This document shows positions 1-8,440 of a stretch of 57,836 nucleotides of DNA, piece by piece. A model generated the notes under the pieces. The model was given only the letters and a program-made list of their open reading frames with translations. It had not been told where the DNA came from and searched no databases. Both the position numbers and the translations under genes were made by a program. The number at the start of each line of letters is the position of its first letter. Position 1 is the first letter of the stretch. Origin of the DNA: Myxococcota bacterium (GTDB taxonomy: Bacteria; Myxococcota_C; UBA6777); NCBI GenBank assembly GCA_023150835.1, contig JAKLKB010000027.1, positions 1-57,836 on the forward strand, given 5' to 3'.

Positions 1-140
1 CCCCCGAGAGTTTTCGTTGTTTTCTTCAACTGTCATGTCGCGAGACGTTCCTCTGAGACCTCTCATGTCAAGGGCAAACAAGCCATGAAGCCCGATGATA
101 CCACGTTTTTCGAAAAAGACCTCAAAACACAACATGAGCC

Positions 141-238
141 CCACAAAAAACAATCCACAAAAAACAATCCACAAAAAACAATCCACAAAAAACAATCCAC
201 AAAAAACAATCCACAAAAAACAATCCACAAAAAACAAT
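141..238. repeat. 14-bp tandem repeat, 7 copies
   Basis: Seven exact head-to-tail copies of the unit CCACAAAAAACAAT lie upstream of the SET-domain gene. The unit length is not a multiple of three, so the open frames running through it give a cycling Lys/Gln/Asn/Thr peptide, which argues that this stretch is not coding. The rest of positions 1-416 shows no gene I can support. Confidence 0.95.
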
Positions 239-416
239 CCATACGAACCTGCGCCTCCTTGCGTTCGACGCGCCATTTCAAGCATGTTGTAAAGGCGATC
301 CAAACCAAGCTGATCACTACACACCCACGCGGAGGCAGAAAAGCAAGCCGCCCCCGCCAAAAAGAGAGAAGACATCCGAACCAAGCCATCATTACACCCA
401 CGCGGAGAACTGGCCG

Positions 417-1436
417 ATGAGCCCAGAAAAAGCCCACACGCTCGAACCTTCGGCAGATGCGCCGACGCCAACAACCGAGACCTCCCACGCCCAAGAAAGA
501 ACAGAGATCGCCACATCCGACGCACCGCCCACCCAAGGCTCACAAGAACCCAAGCCACCGCCCTTTCCAGAACACCTCCGTCTTGAAGTCGAAGAATTTT
601 CCCGAAAAACAGATGCTTTTGTCAAGTCTCTTGAGCCACTTCTCGCACCGTATCGCGGCCTACTCGAAGCGATGAAAAAAGAAAGAAAACGATACAACGC
701 ATGGCTTGAAGCCCATCCTCAGCGCGTCGTCTATTACCAAGATATCGGAACCTACACCGCTTGCCAATACATGCCGAACGTGGAGATCCGCGACACCCCC
801 GAGATGGGACGCGGCGTCTTTACCACCGCACCGCTCAAACAAGGCGACCTGTTTCTTGCCGAAGAAGCCATTGTTTTCGCCCCCCAAGAAGATGACCCGC
901 TGATCGTCTCGCTGCTTGGGATGTTTGCTAACCCTTGGGCTCTCGCCAAAGAACTCATCCAAATAGACCCCGAACGCCAAGCCCTCGCCGCCCAATTGTA
1001 CAACGCACACACCGACAAGTCCGCGCACCTACTACAACAACTCGCACAGATCCAAGCGGCCTCGACACACACCTTTCCAAACGCTGCGCCCGAAACCTTG
1101 GTCCGCTGGATCGGAACCGCACAAAGCAACGCCTTTTGCTTTCAAGTACGCCAACGCAAACGTGTTGGGATGTACATCTTGGCATCCATGCTCAACCATA
1201 GCTGCTCACCCAACGCCAGTTTTTCGTTTGAAGGTACCACCATCGTCATCCACGCCCAAAAAGACGTCCCTACAGGCGAGCAACTCTTTTCTTCTTACCT
1301 CGGCGGGCGCAACCTCCCCGTCGAACGCCGCCAACAAATGCTCCAAGAACGCTTTCATTTCACCTGCCGCTGCCCGACTTGTACGACCGAAGCCGCCTCC
1401 ACCCCAGCCGAATCGCCCCCTCCCACTACCCCCTAA
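417..1436 (+). CDS. SMYD-like SET-domain protein (putative protein lysine methyltransferase)
   Basis: Protein of 339 aa. Residues 1-55 are Pro/Thr/Glu-rich and probably disordered. A SET domain then runs from about 118 to 300: a GRGVF element near 131-135, the signature NHSCSPN at 250-256 (S-adenosylmethionine site and pseudoknot) and GEQLFSSYL near 287-295. A cysteine cluster CRCPTC at 317-322 follows, matching the zinc-binding post-SET segment of SMYD-type enzymes. SET proteins of this type transfer methyl groups to lysines of proteins; the substrate here is unknown. The start ATG at 417 has GGAGAA about 7 nt upstream. The gene stands alone, followed by a family B and a family A repeat. A product with NHSC plus CxCxxC is more typical of eukaryotes than bacteria, so transfer is possible. 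Family call is firm; target is not. Confidence 0.8.
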   Translation: MSPEKAHTLEPSADAPTPTTETSHAQERTEIATSDAPPTQGSQEPKPPPFPEHLRLEVEEFSRKTDAFVKSLEPLLAPYRGLLEAMKKERKRYNAWLEAHPQRVVYYQDIGTYTACQYMPNVEIRDTPEMGRGVFTTAPLKQGDLFLAEEAIVFAPQEDDPLIVSLLGMFANPWALAKELIQIDPERQALAAQLYNAHTDKSAHLLQQLAQIQAASTHTFPNAAPETLVRWIGTAQSNAFCFQVRQRKRVGMYILASMLNHSCSPNASFSFEGTTIVIHAQKDVPTGEQLFSSYLGGRNLPVERRQQMLQERFHFTCRCPTCTTEAASTPAESPPPTTP

Positions 1437-1460
1437 CCGCTATCCTTTAAGAGAGACGTT

Positions 1461-1600
1461 GCTTGTTGGGTTTGTTTTTGTGGGGCGTTGCCCCACTCCC
1501 CACAAGGGACTATCGCCCCTTGGCCCCGTATCGGCGAAGAGAGCATCGTTTTTCAAACCAACCGATCGTCGCTTGAAGCACCACGAACACGGCTTTTTTG
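1461..1600 (+). repeat. Family B hairpin repeat, copy B1
   Basis: It begins with CTTGTTGGG, contains the hairpin GTGGGGCGTTGCCCCAC, then an AAGGG..CCCCTT arm pair and the conserved core CCCGTATCGGCG, and ends in an A/T-rich tail. It starts 24 nt after the SET gene stop. The same order of blocks recurs near 19.6, 30.6, 41.7, 54.5 and 57.4 kb. Confidence 0.85.
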
Positions 1601-1607
1601 AGAAACC

Positions 1608-1655
1608 GCGTCACTTCGGCGAGGCTTGGATGTGCAAGAGCGTCACTTCGGCGAG
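1608..1655. repeat. 16-bp direct repeat, 32-bp period
   Basis: GCGTCACTTCGGCGAG occurs at 1608-1623 and again at 1640-1655, each followed shortly by a GATGTGC motif. It lies in the gap between the SET and acyl-CoA-binding genes, between repeats B1 and A1. Confidence 0.8.
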
Positions 1656-1699
1656 TGATTAGATGTGCTTGCACCTTTTGCAAGATTGCACTACGCTGA

Positions 1700-1819
1700 T
1701 ACGAAATCCGCCCATGGTGTGCGCCAACATATAGGGGCTGCCCCCTGTGGCTGCCCAACAACAAGGCGTCTACAGCGGATCACACCTACCCTTCGTGTAC
1801 ACTTCTCTCGGATATCGGA
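1700..1819 (+). mobile_element. Family A MITE-like element, copy A1
   Basis: Left end TACGAAATCCGCCC, central hairpin built from GGGGCTGCCCC/GGCTGCCC, right end CGGATATCGGA. It is flanked on both sides by TGA (1697-1699 and 1820-1822), read as a 3-bp target duplication. It sits in the leader of the acyl-CoA-binding protein gene. Confidence 0.85.
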
Positions 1820-1876
1820 TGATGCCTTCTGTACAACGGCATACCCGCCGCCACAAACCACCAAGGAGAGCCGATC

Positions 1877-2149
1877 ATGAGCGATCTCAAAGCCCGCTTC
1901 GATGCCACAGTTCAATACGTCCGCACTGCTGAAGGCAGTTTCCAACCCTCCAACGACCTCAAACTCCAGATGTATGCGCTGTTTAAGCAAGCCACCGAAG
2001 GCGATGTCAGCGGAAAACGCCCCGGGATGCTCGATCTCGTCGGCAAAGCCAAATATGACGCATGGGCCAAGATCAAAGGCATCTCCAAAGAAAGCGCCAT
2101 GCAGCAATACATCGACACCGTCGAGTCCCTCAAATCTCGCCACCGTTAG
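1877..2149 (+). CDS. Acyl-CoA-binding protein (ACBP family)
   Basis: Complete 90-aa single-domain ACBP, the usual family length. The four-helix signature is present: KLQMYALFKQATEGDV, then GKRPGMLDLVGKAKYDAW and a terminal ESAMQQYI helix. Tyr and Lys residues in the YALFKQ and KAKYDAW segments correspond to those that contact the CoA phosphate and adenine. Family members bind long-chain acyl-CoA esters in the cytosol, buffering them and delivering them to lipid enzymes. Start ATG at 1877 follows AAGGAG by 7 nt. ACBPs are ubiquitous in eukaryotes and patchy in bacteria. Its leader carries a family A element, and a long pyrimidine repeat begins right after the stop. Confidence 0.95.
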   Translation: MSDLKARFDATVQYVRTAEGSFQPSNDLKLQMYALFKQATEGDVSGKRPGMLDLVGKAKYDAWAKIKGISKESAMQQYIDTVESLKSRHR

Positions 2150-2180
2150 AGCCATCGTGGCCTGTCCCCTCCATATCCCG

Positions 2181-2395
2181 CCTGTTCTTCCTGTTCTTCC
2201 TGTTCTTCCCGTTCTTCCTGTTCTTCCTGTTCTTCCTGTTCTTCCTGTTCTTCCTCTTCTTCCTCTTCTTCCTCTTCTTCTTCCTGTTCTTCCTGTTCTT
2301 CCTGTTCTTCCTGTTCTTCCTGTTCTTCCTCTTCTTCTTCCTCCTCTTCCTCCTCTTCTTCCTCCTCTTCCTCCTCTTCCGTGTTTTCCGTGTTT
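2181..2395. repeat. 9-bp pyrimidine tandem repeat
   Basis: About two dozen copies of CTTCCTGTT, drifting to CTTCCTCTT and CCTCCTCTT, fill the space between the convergent acyl-CoA-binding and DUF2064 genes. One strand is almost purely pyrimidine. The minus strand reads as a poly-Glu/Gln frame with no start signal and is not regarded as a gene. Confidence 0.95.
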
Positions 2396-2426
2396 TCCGT
2401 GGACTCTTCTTGGTTTTTCGTATTTT

Positions 2427-3083
2427 TTAATGCAAAAGATTGCGAAGTGTAGGAGGGAGGATGAGCGGGCAAGGGCCATCACTTTGGAGATAGCGGCGAA
2501 GGCTTGGGAGATCGTCGATATCATCAAGGGGCGAGATGGTGGCGTAGGGGATTTTCTGTAGAGCGAGGCATTTCTTGGTTTGTAGCCATGTTTGGGGCGA
2601 AGACCACGGGATCCCCGAAAAGATCGGATGCGCCTGCGACCGCTGCCCCACAAGATAATAACCCCCATCCCCAGAAGGCCCAAAGACGACATCGCAGCTT
2701 GCAAAGCGCCGCAACGCATCAAGAAGATGTTGCTGTGTGAGATACGGACAATCACTTCCAACCAGCAAGACTTTTTCGTCACCCAGCGCAAAGCGTTCAC
2801 GAAAGGCCCGATCCATGCGTTCTCCGAGATCATCGCCTTCTTGCAGTCCGATCAATAAGGACGGATCGATGTGCAGCAAAGCGGCCCCGAATTCTTGGTC
2901 TTCTTTGGGGAGGTACAAGACGCGCTGTGTGGCTTGGAGGGAAGCGGTGCGCAGAGTGTAGGCGAGCAATTGGGCGTAGACATCGGCAGCTTCAGCCATC
3001 CCGACCACCTGACCGAGACGTGTTTTGACATGCCCTGCTTTCGGTGCGCGGCCAAAGATCAGGATCGAGGTGGAGGATGACAT
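2427..3083 (-). CDS. DUF2064 / TIGR04282-type glycosyltransferase-like protein
   Basis: A 218-aa protein with a GT-A/nucleotidyltransferase-like fold. The N-terminal ILIFGRAPKAGHVKTRL is the family hallmark (nucleotide-binding loop). LLVGSDCPYL in the middle is the DxD-like metal site, followed by FGPSGDGGYYLVG. Members are annotated as radical-SAM-associated transferase 1 or CofC-like; no reaction is firmly known for this subgroup. ATG at 3083 is preceded by an in-frame GTG at 3086 and a GAGGGGG stretch. The neighbour on the same strand downstream in space is pntB, but a 33-nt gap and lack of functional link make a shared role uncertain. Confidence 0.85.
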   Translation of the reverse strand: MSSSTSILIFGRAPKAGHVKTRLGQVVGMAEAADVYAQLLAYTLRTASLQATQRVLYLPKEDQEFGAALLHIDPSLLIGLQEGDDLGERMDRAFRERFALGDEKVLLVGSDCPYLTQQHLLDALRRFASCDVVFGPSGDGGYYLVGQRSQAHPIFSGIPWSSPQTWLQTKKCLALQKIPYATISPLDDIDDLPSLRRYLQSDGPCPLILPPTLRNLLH

Positions 3084-3119
3084 CACGGCCCCCTCTAAAC
3101 AGGGTTGGAGCTTGGGCGT

Positions 3120-4565
3120 TTAAGCGTTGCTTTTGAGTTCGCGTACGGTGTCTTCGATGCCTTTGCGTGCGTCTGCAAAGAACATCAACGCATTGTCGGC
3201 TTCAAACAGCGGGTTGGGGATGCCCGCATATCCGGGCGAAAGGCTGCGTTTGACGATCACCACAACACGCGATTCGTGGGTACGCAAGATCGGCATACCG
3301 TAGATCGGGCTGTCTTTTTTGTCTAAGGCTTCGGGGTTTACGACATCATTGGCTCCGATCACGATCGAGATATCCGTGTTGGAGAATTCGTTGTTGATAT
3401 CGTCCATCTCGAAGAGTTCATCGTACGGCACATCGGCTTCTGCAAGCAAGACGTTCATGTGACCGGGCATCCGCCCTGCAACGGGATGGATAGCGTATTT
3501 GACCGAAGCTCCGCGCTTTTTGAGGATATCCGCGAGTTCCCGTACGGTGTGTTGGGCTTGAGCCACAGCCATCCCATAACCCGGCACGATCACCACGCGC
3601 TCGACAGCCTCCAACATCTGCGCGAGTTCTTCGGCATCCGTACTTTTGATCTTGGTGTAGGCTTGTTTTTTGGCTTCTCCGCCGCTCGCCTCTTCCATCC
3701 CGAAGCCGCCCACCAAGACGTTCAACAAAGACCGATTCATCGCCTTGCACATGATCATCGTCAAGATGATCCCCGACGCGCCCACCAACGAACCGCTGAT
3801 GATCAACAAGTTGTTGCCGATCACAAAGCCCGTCATCGACGCAGCAAGGCCCGAGTACGAGTTGAGCAGCGAGATCACGACGGGCATATCTGCCCCACCG
3901 ATCGGGATGACCAGCAACACGCCCAGCGCCAAGCACAACAACGAAACCAAGATCAGCAGCAGCAATAGCCCCCAGCGTGCGCTGATCTGGAAGCAAGCAA
4001 GATACGAAAACAACAGCGTCGCCGCGATCACACCACCCGAGATCAAGTGCCGATGAGGCAGCAAGATCGGCTTTTCAGGCATCCACTTTGCGCCTTGCAG
4101 CTTGCCAAATGCCACGAAAGACCCCGTGACGGTGACACCCCCGATCAAGATCGACAAGACCACCGAGACCGATCCATCCGAACCCAGCACGACCGCAACC
4201 GTCCCAGCTTTGCCCATCTCGATCATCTGCTCGTAAAAATACGAAAGCGCCACCAACAGCGACGATAAACCGCCCAAGCCATTCAACAACGCCACCATCT
4301 CTGGCATCGCCGTCGCTTGGACAGTCATTCCAAGCCAAGCTCCCACCGCCGCCCCAACGATCAAACCTGTCATAATCAGCCGTGGATCGAACGATTCGGG
4401 ATACAAGATCGCCAACTCTGCCAACGCAGCCACGATCGCGATCACCATCGCCACCATCGCCAAAAAGTTCCCTTGGCGCGCCGTTCGCACCGCCGCAAGT
4501 TGCTTAATCCCAAAAATAAACAGCACCGATGCCAACATATAGGCAAGGTGAACCCATGTCATCAT
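3120..4565 (-). CDS. pntB: NAD(P) transhydrogenase subunit beta
   Basis: A 481-aa membrane protein that couples hydride transfer between NADH and NADP+ to proton translocation in the inner membrane. The N-terminal two thirds form a series of hydrophobic helices (domain II). The C-terminal domain III binds NADP(H): GYGMAVAQAQ, GRMPGHMNVLLAEA and GANDVVNP are all intact. AGGAGG lies 3 nt before the ATG at 4565 and 6 nt before a second ATG at 4562, so either may be used. It is the last gene of a pntAA-pntAB-pntB cluster, 35 nt after pntAB. Nothing appears damaged. Confidence 0.97.
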   Translation of the reverse strand: MMTWVHLAYMLASVLFIFGIKQLAAVRTARQGNFLAMVAMVIAIVAALAELAILYPESFDPRLIMTGLIVGAAVGAWLGMTVQATAMPEMVALLNGLGGLSSLLVALSYFYEQMIEMGKAGTVAVVLGSDGSVSVVLSILIGGVTVTGSFVAFGKLQGAKWMPEKPILLPHRHLISGGVIAATLLFSYLACFQISARWGLLLLLILVSLLCLALGVLLVIPIGGADMPVVISLLNSYSGLAASMTGFVIGNNLLIISGSLVGASGIILTMIMCKAMNRSLLNVLVGGFGMEEASGGEAKKQAYTKIKSTDAEELAQMLEAVERVVIVPGYGMAVAQAQHTVRELADILKKRGASVKYAIHPVAGRMPGHMNVLLAEADVPYDELFEMDDINNEFSNTDISIVIGANDVVNPEALDKKDSPIYGMPILRTHESRVVVIVKRSLSPGYAGIPNPLFEADNALMFFADARKGIEDTVRELKSNA

Positions 4566-4600
4566 CAACCTCCTGCACAGATCGCCTGTAGCGTTGCACG

Positions 4601-5095
4601 TTATTTCTTAAATTTCTGCAACAGGCGGTCGGTCACCCAAAAACCACCCACCACGTTGATCATCGCACACAGCACAGCAATAAAACCAAGGATCTTTGCA
4701 ACAGAGGGAGCCGTAAAACGCGCACAATACAACGCTCCCACGATAGTAATCCCTGAGATCGCGTTGGAACCCGACATCAAAGGCGTGTGCAACGTGGGCG
4801 GAACCTTGGTGATCAACTCAAATCCCACAAAAATCGCCAGCAAAAAGATATACAACCCCACCAAAAACGGAGGCAAAGAAGCCGATTGGCTCGCTGTTTC
4901 AGAGGCTTTGCTTTGTTTCGTTGCCGACGCTGTTTGCGCAGCAGACGCTGTTTGCACGGTCGCTTGGCGCTTTGAGGGCGCAGCAGGCTCACCCGCCGAA
5001 GACACCCCATGCACAAACAATCCACCCATCAAAAAGCACATACCAAAAAACATCCATCGCAAGCGCGACAACGAAGAAAACGCTGACATCAACAT
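4601..5095 (-). CDS. pntAB: NAD(P) transhydrogenase subunit alpha part 2 (membrane)
   Basis: A 164-aa product carrying the alpha-chain membrane helices. The C-terminal half matches the family (FLLAIFVGFELITKVPPTLHTPLMSGSNAI). It is preceded by an unusual N-terminal hydrophobic segment ending near residue 35 and an Ala/Ser/Gln-rich linker, so the N-terminus may be a signal peptide or an extra helix; the family is normally about 100 aa. ATG at 5095 lies 2 nt after the pntAA stop, and its AAGGAG is contained in the last codons of pntAA, implying translational coupling. It works with PntAA (NAD site) and PntB. Confidence 0.93.
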   Translation of the reverse strand: MLMSAFSSLSRLRWMFFGMCFLMGGLFVHGVSSAGEPAAPSKRQATVQTASAAQTASATKQSKASETASQSASLPPFLVGLYIFLLAIFVGFELITKVPPTLHTPLMSGSNAISGITIVGALYCARFTAPSVAKILGFIAVLCAMINVVGGFWVTDRLLQKFKK

Positions 5096-5097
5096 CC

Positions 5098-6390
5098 TCA
5101 ACTCTCCTTTTTTTCCGAAACAGCCGTGTCTTTCACCAAAAAAACTTCGCTTGGCTTCGCTGCTTCCGCTGGCTTCGCTGCTTCTGCTGGTTTCGCTGCT
5201 TCCGTTGGCTTCGCTGTTTCTGTTGGCGCGGCGGATTTTTCAGTTTTTGGGGGAGCGAAGATCTCGTGAACAAGCTGACCTTGGTGGGTGATGATCGAAC
5301 CGCGTGTAATCTCTTCTTCAAAATCGAGCTTGAGATCGGTTCCTTTTTTGAAGAGGTGTTGCAAAACAAACAGGATATTGCGTGCGTAGAGTTGGCTCGA
5401 CTCGTAAGGAACGCGGCCCGGGACATTGCGATGTCCGATGATCTGGACGCCGTGTTTGACGACGACTTTTCCGGGTTCTGAAAGCTCGCAGTTTCCGCCT
5501 TGTTCGACAGCAAGATCCACGATCACACTTCCGGGCCTCATCTTTTGCACCATCTCAGCCGTCACAAGGATCGGTGCTTTTTTGCCCGGGACAAGGGCCG
5601 TTGTAATCACTGCATCCGCCGCGATCACGTGTCGGGCGATGGTTTCTTGTTGGCGCTTCAAAAAGTCAGCAGAGACTTCGCGTGCATAACCGCCCTTGCC
5701 TTCGCCACTTTCCGCCGATTCCACCTCAATAAACTTTCCACCCAGACTTTCGACCTGTTCTTTGACAGCGGGTCGGATATCGGAGACTTCGACAACCGCA
5801 CCAAGGCGCTTGGCGGTGGCGATGGCTTGGAGTCCTGCGACACCCGCTCCCATGATTACCACTTTGGCGGGTTTGACGGTTCCTGCTGCCGTCATCATCA
5901 GGGGAAACAGCTTCGGGAGATGGTCTGCTGCGATCAAAACAGCCTTATATCCGGCGATATTGCTTTGAGAACTCAGGGCGTCCATATTCTGGGCCCGAGA
6001 GATCCGTGGGATCATATCCATCGCAAATGCGCTGACTTTGCGCGCAGCAAGGCGCTCCATCAACGGGCGTTCTGTGCGAGGCCAAAGAAAACTCACCCAC
6101 AAGGCCCCATCCTTCGGAAGATCCGCTTCCTGACGTTCGAGCAGCTTGTTTTGGAGAGGCGGCTGGACTTTGAGGATCACATCGGCTTGGGCGTAGCCTT
6201 GGCGCACATCGTTTTGGATCTGTGCGCCAGCTTCAATGTAGGCTTCGTCAGAGAAAAAAGACGCCAAGCCTGCATCGCGCTCAACGACGACTTGAAATCC
6301 CATCTTGACGAGACGTTTGACCGTTTCAGGACTCGCGGCCACCCGTGTCTCTTCATGCAGGATCTCTTTGGGAACAAAGATCATCGGCAT
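5098..6390 (-). CDS. pntAA: NAD(P) transhydrogenase subunit alpha part 1 (NAD-binding)
   Basis: A 430-aa soluble domain I, homologous to alanine dehydrogenase. It begins MIFVPKEILHEETRVAASPE, has the Rossmann glycine motif GAGVAGLQAIATAKRLGA, and the closing RDGx loop region (NVPGRVPYESSQLYARN). The last 55 residues are an Ala/Lys/Glu/Pro-rich tail built from about four 6-residue units (KPAEAA type, 18-bp DNA repeat near 5157-5215) that the family normally lacks. It ends in KKES, whose codons form the ribosome binding site of pntAB. First gene of the three-part pnt cluster. Confidence 0.95.
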   Translation of the reverse strand: MPMIFVPKEILHEETRVAASPETVKRLVKMGFQVVVERDAGLASFFSDEAYIEAGAQIQNDVRQGYAQADVILKVQPPLQNKLLERQEADLPKDGALWVSFLWPRTERPLMERLAARKVSAFAMDMIPRISRAQNMDALSSQSNIAGYKAVLIAADHLPKLFPLMMTAAGTVKPAKVVIMGAGVAGLQAIATAKRLGAVVEVSDIRPAVKEQVESLGGKFIEVESAESGEGKGGYAREVSADFLKRQQETIARHVIAADAVITTALVPGKKAPILVTAEMVQKMRPGSVIVDLAVEQGGNCELSEPGKVVVKHGVQIIGHRNVPGRVPYESSQLYARNILFVLQHLFKKGTDLKLDFEEEITRGSIITHQGQLVHEIFAPPKTEKSAAPTETAKPTEAAKPAEAAKPAEAAKPSEVFLVKDTAVSEKKES

Positions 6391-6696
6391 CGTCTGACAT
6401 CCTTCTGGTTCACAAACGCTTGCGCGGCTCTTGCTCTGTCGGGTAGAAAGCGCAAGCTAAAAAAAAGGTACGTGGTGGGTATACGGGAATCGAGAAAAGA
6501 AGGGAAGAGGGAAAGCAGCGGGCAAAGAGACAAGAGCGAGTCGGTGTACCCGATGCGTTGGGGATTTGTGCAGGCAGGGCGTAAGTCGCCGAACAACAAG
6601 GCGTTCGCTTATTTTAGTTTCGATAGGCGAGAAGCGACGCGGTGAGCAAAACCCGTGTTCGCGACCGTTCAAAAGAAGAGAAGAGTTCGCTTCGTC
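6391..6696. other. Gap between pntAA and ferredoxin genes
   Basis: No supported gene. The segment around 6648-6675 resembles the tail of a family B repeat (CCCGTGTTCGC followed by a TTCAA motif), so a degraded copy may lie here. No convincing promoter for pntAA was identified. Confidence 0.4.
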
Positions 6697-6981
6697 TCAC
6701 TTAAAAAATTTGGCGTTTGTTTTGGTGTATGAAGCCCATTTGGCGGGGACTTCACTTTCTTCAAAGATCGCACTAACGGGACATTCGGGTTCACAAGCTC
6801 CGCAATCGATACACTCATCGGGGTTGATAAAGAGTTGCATTCCCCCTCGATCGGCCATTGTTTTGACTTCTGCGCCTCGGCCTGTCTTGCTGATCGGCCC
6901 GTGGATACAATCGACAGGGCAAACTTCGACGCAAGCGGTATCACAAACGCCAACGCAGGGTTCCGTGATGATATACGGCAT
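6697..6981 (-). CDS. Ferredoxin, two iron-sulfur clusters (FdxA-like)
   Basis: A 94-aa ferredoxin with two cysteine clusters: C9, C13, C17, C21 and C25 at the N-terminus (CVEVCPVDC) and C57, C60, C63 and C67 ([13 protein letters not shown]). Together they match the 7Fe or 2[4Fe-4S] ferredoxins that carry electrons in the cytosol. A Gly/Arg/Lys-rich insert of about 18 residues separates the clusters, longer than in typical FdxA proteins. ATG at 6981 has AGGAGA 7 nt upstream. The electron partner cannot be told from context. Confidence 0.92.
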   Translation of the reverse strand: MPYIITEPCVGVCDTACVEVCPVDCIHGPISKTGRGAEVKTMADRGGMQLFINPDECIDCGACEPECPVSAIFEESEVPAKWASYTKTNAKFFK

Positions 6982-7217
6982 TCTATTTCTCCTATCTCAC
7001 AAGCTATTTGAGCAGCACTCGGATGAACTTCGGACCATGATCGCTCGTGTTGTCCCTCTCTGCGATGCCGTGAGATGGATTGCCAAGAGGAAAAACACCC
7101 GTTACAAGATGCGTTGTGTGGGCAAAAATCCGCAAGCACAAACGCACACGCAACAAACTACGAAGCCCCAAGGAGCCGCACGATACGCTGACCTGCACTC
7201 TCTTGGAAAACGCAGAG

Positions 7218-7246
7218 GATGTATGATCAAAAAAGGTGCGCGTCAA
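7218..7246 (-). promoter_or_regulatory. Possible sigma-70 promoter for ferredoxin gene
   Basis: On the minus strand, -35 TTGACG (7241-7246) is followed by a 17-bp spacer and -10 TACATC (7218-7223). The predicted leader would be about 230 nt. The same -35 box and spacing occur at 10422 and 53054. The 6982-7347 gap otherwise holds no gene. Confidence 0.45.
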
Positions 7247-7347
7247 GTATCTTTCTCAAAAATCTTCTCCCTCCAATCCAGCAAAGACATCAAGCCCAAC
7301 CTTCCGCGAGGACCGAAACAGCCGCTTGATACGACCAAGAGGAAAGC

Positions 7348-8328
7348 ATGATCGAGCATCTTTCGCTAGAGATGTTTCAAGACGATATCGAGGACTTTGA
7401 ACGCAGCGTGATCGCAATGCCCGATATATCGACGGTTTGCACAGCGAGCGACTGGCAGATCGCAGCATACGAACGATTGAGCGATCACAGAGAATCGCGC
7501 ATCATCCGAAGAGATACCACGTGGATGCTATTTTGCATCGGCCCCGTTAACCGCTACCGTCGCGTACTTCAACCTTTTGAGATGAGTTGGGCTTTTGGCA
7601 CTCCTCTCGTGGGCGAAGATATCGAAGCCTGTGTCCAATTGAGCTTAGAAGTGTTGTTGCAAGATCGTCCATCATGGGAGATGGCGGTGTTTAGCGGACT
7701 TCCCGAAGACGGAGCATTGGCGATTGAACTGCTCCGAACGTTGGGGGCGCACTTTCACAGCGAAAGCATCGCAGGCAGTCACTGTGATCAAGCGTTTTTG
7801 CATGACGGCCTTGATGCGTGGCTCGAACGGCGCAGCCGAAACTTTCGCGTGAGCTTGCGCAAAAGTGAACGCGCCGCGCAAGAACAAGAGATCGCGTTTG
7901 AATGGATCGATGGAGTGTGCGATGGCGCGGCCTTGTTGGAGCGCATCTTTCAGATCGAACGCCGCTCATGGAAAGGCGAATCAGGCAAAAGCATTTACCG
8001 AAACCTCCCCTACAGACGATTTTACGAAACGCTTTGCACACGCATGGGAAAACGCGGCTTGTTGCGAGCGATCTTTGCGCAGCACGAAGGAAAAGATATC
8101 GCGTATGCCTTCGGCGGTATCGTAGGTTCGGTCTATCGGGGGTTTCAGATCAGCTACAACGATCAATTTGCTGCGCTCGGTTTGGGAAATCTCTTGCAAT
8201 GGTGGCAGATGCAAAAACTCGCCGAAGAAGGGATCACGCTCTACGATCTCGGGATGGAGATGGCCTACAAAAAACGCTGGGCTGATCGGCTCCAACGCTT
8301 TCAGACGCTGCTCTTTGTCAGAGGTTAA
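7348..8328 (+). CDS. GNAT-fold acyltransferase-like protein (BioF2/CelD-type)
   Basis: A 326-aa protein with the arrangement of the BioF2-like/CelD acetyltransferase group. A divergent N-terminal half is followed from about 160 by a GNAT-like domain with RRSRNFRVSLRKSERAA, ERRSWKGESGKSI, AYAFGGIVGSVYRGFQISYN and LYDLGMEMAYKKRWA. Such proteins transfer an acyl or aminoacyl group, often in envelope polysaccharide modification; the substrate here is unknown. ATG at 7348 follows GAGGAAAGC. The TAA stop (8326-8328) is also the left target duplication of repeat A2. Confidence 0.8.
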   Translation: MIEHLSLEMFQDDIEDFERSVIAMPDISTVCTASDWQIAAYERLSDHRESRIIRRDTTWMLFCIGPVNRYRRVLQPFEMSWAFGTPLVGEDIEACVQLSLEVLLQDRPSWEMAVFSGLPEDGALAIELLRTLGAHFHSESIAGSHCDQAFLHDGLDAWLERRSRNFRVSLRKSERAAQEQEIAFEWIDGVCDGAALLERIFQIERRSWKGESGKSIYRNLPYRRFYETLCTRMGKRGLLRAIFAQHEGKDIAYAFGGIVGSVYRGFQISYNDQFAALGLGNLLQWWQMQKLAEEGITLYDLGMEMAYKKRWADRLQRFQTLLFVRG

Positions 8329-8440
8329 TACGATATCCGCAAGATGCGTACACAAAGAACAGTACGTAGACGCCCTATGGTTGGGCAGCTACAGGGGGCT
8401 GCCCCTACGTTTTGCGATCACACAATGGACGAATCTCGCC
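8329..8440 (-). mobile_element. Family A MITE-like element, copy A2
   Basis: Starts TACGATATCCG, has the hairpin GGGCAGCTACAGGGGGCTGC, and ends AATCTCGCC. It is flanked by TAA at 8326-8328 and at 8441-8443. The left TAA is the stop codon of the GNAT gene. Confidence 0.88.

Noticed and set aside
85-420. Small frame upstream of SET ending in an ATGA overlap
   Set aside because: Runs through the 14-bp satellite and an unremarkable basic tail; no ribosome binding site or homology. The ATGA overlap with the SET start is kept in mind but not enough.
2146-2472. Minus-strand poly-Glu/Gln open frame
   Set aside because: Translation of the 9-bp pyrimidine satellite with no start signal; purely a repeat artefact.
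6566-7351. Plus-strand open frame across the ferredoxin gene
   Set aside because: Antisense to a clear ferredoxin, with no recognisable domain.
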